A DNA stretch of 6,342 bases. Origin: Saprospiraceae bacterium. GTDB taxonomy: Bacteria > Bacteroidota > Bacteroidia > Chitinophagales > Saprospiraceae. Of the stretch, positions 6,067 through 6,342 are shown piece after piece (position 1 is the first letter of the stretch; every line of letters starts with the position of its first letter). A model generated the notes under the pieces. It was not told where the DNA came from, ran no database searches, and worked only from the letters and a program-made list of their open reading frames with translations. The position numbers and the translations under genes were made by a program. The DNA lies in contig JALZWC010000466.1 of NCBI GenBank assembly GCA_023300255.1, positions 1-6,342 on the forward strand, in the 5' to 3' direction.

Positions 6067-6342
6067 AACGAAGTCTGCCTTCCAAAGCAGGCTATGATAT
6101 ATACATAGTTCAACGTTTGATTTTTTTTGATAATTTTAAAACATTAATAATCAATCTTTTACATTTATGTTATCTCATTTTTTTGACATTCAAAAACTAA
6201 ACACAATCTTAAAACTTACATTAATTAACTCGAAATTGGTTAAGTCAAACAATTTATAGATATTTATGCAATTCAAAGACACTATAAGAGACCATACTAC
6301 TATACATGTGAACTAGAACAGAGAGCAGACCAGCCCGACTGC

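Larger units (their letters stand above)
5661..6342. other. Gene-free stretch of about 680 bp
   Basis: No open frame on either strand here looks coding, and I see no tRNA or rRNA. It contains a + strand terminator hairpin (5751-5784), the left part of a degenerate repeat element (6016-6066), and a GC-richer partial palindrome TCTGCC...GGC (6074-6092). The promoter of the small gene at 5660 should lie in the first 90 bp but no consensus box is evident. The last 20 bases contain GCAG...CTGC and are cut by the window edge. Confidence 0.5.

Noticed and set aside
6323..6342. GCAG...CTGC pair at the very end of the window, possibly another GC-rich mini-repeat
   Set aside because: Arms are only four bases and the sequence is cut by the window edge.

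Overview
The window looks like a chromosomal stretch from a member of the Bacteroidota. The evidence is the AT-rich sequence, poly-A/T leaders with no convincing Shine-Dalgarno sites, a lipoprotein built of 'two-component regulator propeller' repeats, and protein families common in that phylum. All six genes I can support are on the minus strand, so transcription runs from high to low coordinates. The + strand carries no credible gene.

In transcription order, right to left: a gene-free stretch of about 680 bp (5661-6342) with an orphan hairpin terminator and a decayed repeat element; a small lysine-rich protein with a hydrophobic C-terminal end (5373-5660); an AlkC-type alkylpurine DNA glycosylase with a C-terminal Ig-like domain (4150-5253); an intergenic region holding a ~206-bp MITE-like element with 19-bp terminal inverted repeats (3937-4142); a UPF0158-family protein of unknown function (3258-3683) lying between two identical 19-bp AT-rich direct repeats; a SAM-dependent methyltransferase (2449-3101) whose N-terminal zinc-ribbon is split from the rest by a frameshift at an A9 run; an adenine deaminase of the AAH1-like 'type 2' class (1399-2421), only 27 bp after the methyltransferase; and a seven-repeat beta-propeller lipoprotein (3-1109).

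Only the methyltransferase-adenine deaminase pair is close enough to suggest co-transcription. The other genes are separated by 119-290 bp or more and do not form an obvious pathway. AlkC (repair of methylated bases) and adenine deaminase (purine salvage) are ordinary housekeeping or accessory functions.

The most unusual signal is in the repeats. Exactly 21 bp (seven codons, LPTGQAG) sit in-frame inside one blade of the propeller lipoprotein. Two more GC-rich segments of 21 bp, each able to fold into a hairpin, sit inside the MITE-like element. A degenerate second copy of the element's left part at 6016-6066 lacks both segments, so they appear to be secondary insertions of uniform size. I read this as a possible family of very short, reading-frame-tolerated interspersed insertions. 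The frameshift in the methyltransferase, at an exact A AAA AAG heptamer, is the second point worth checking.
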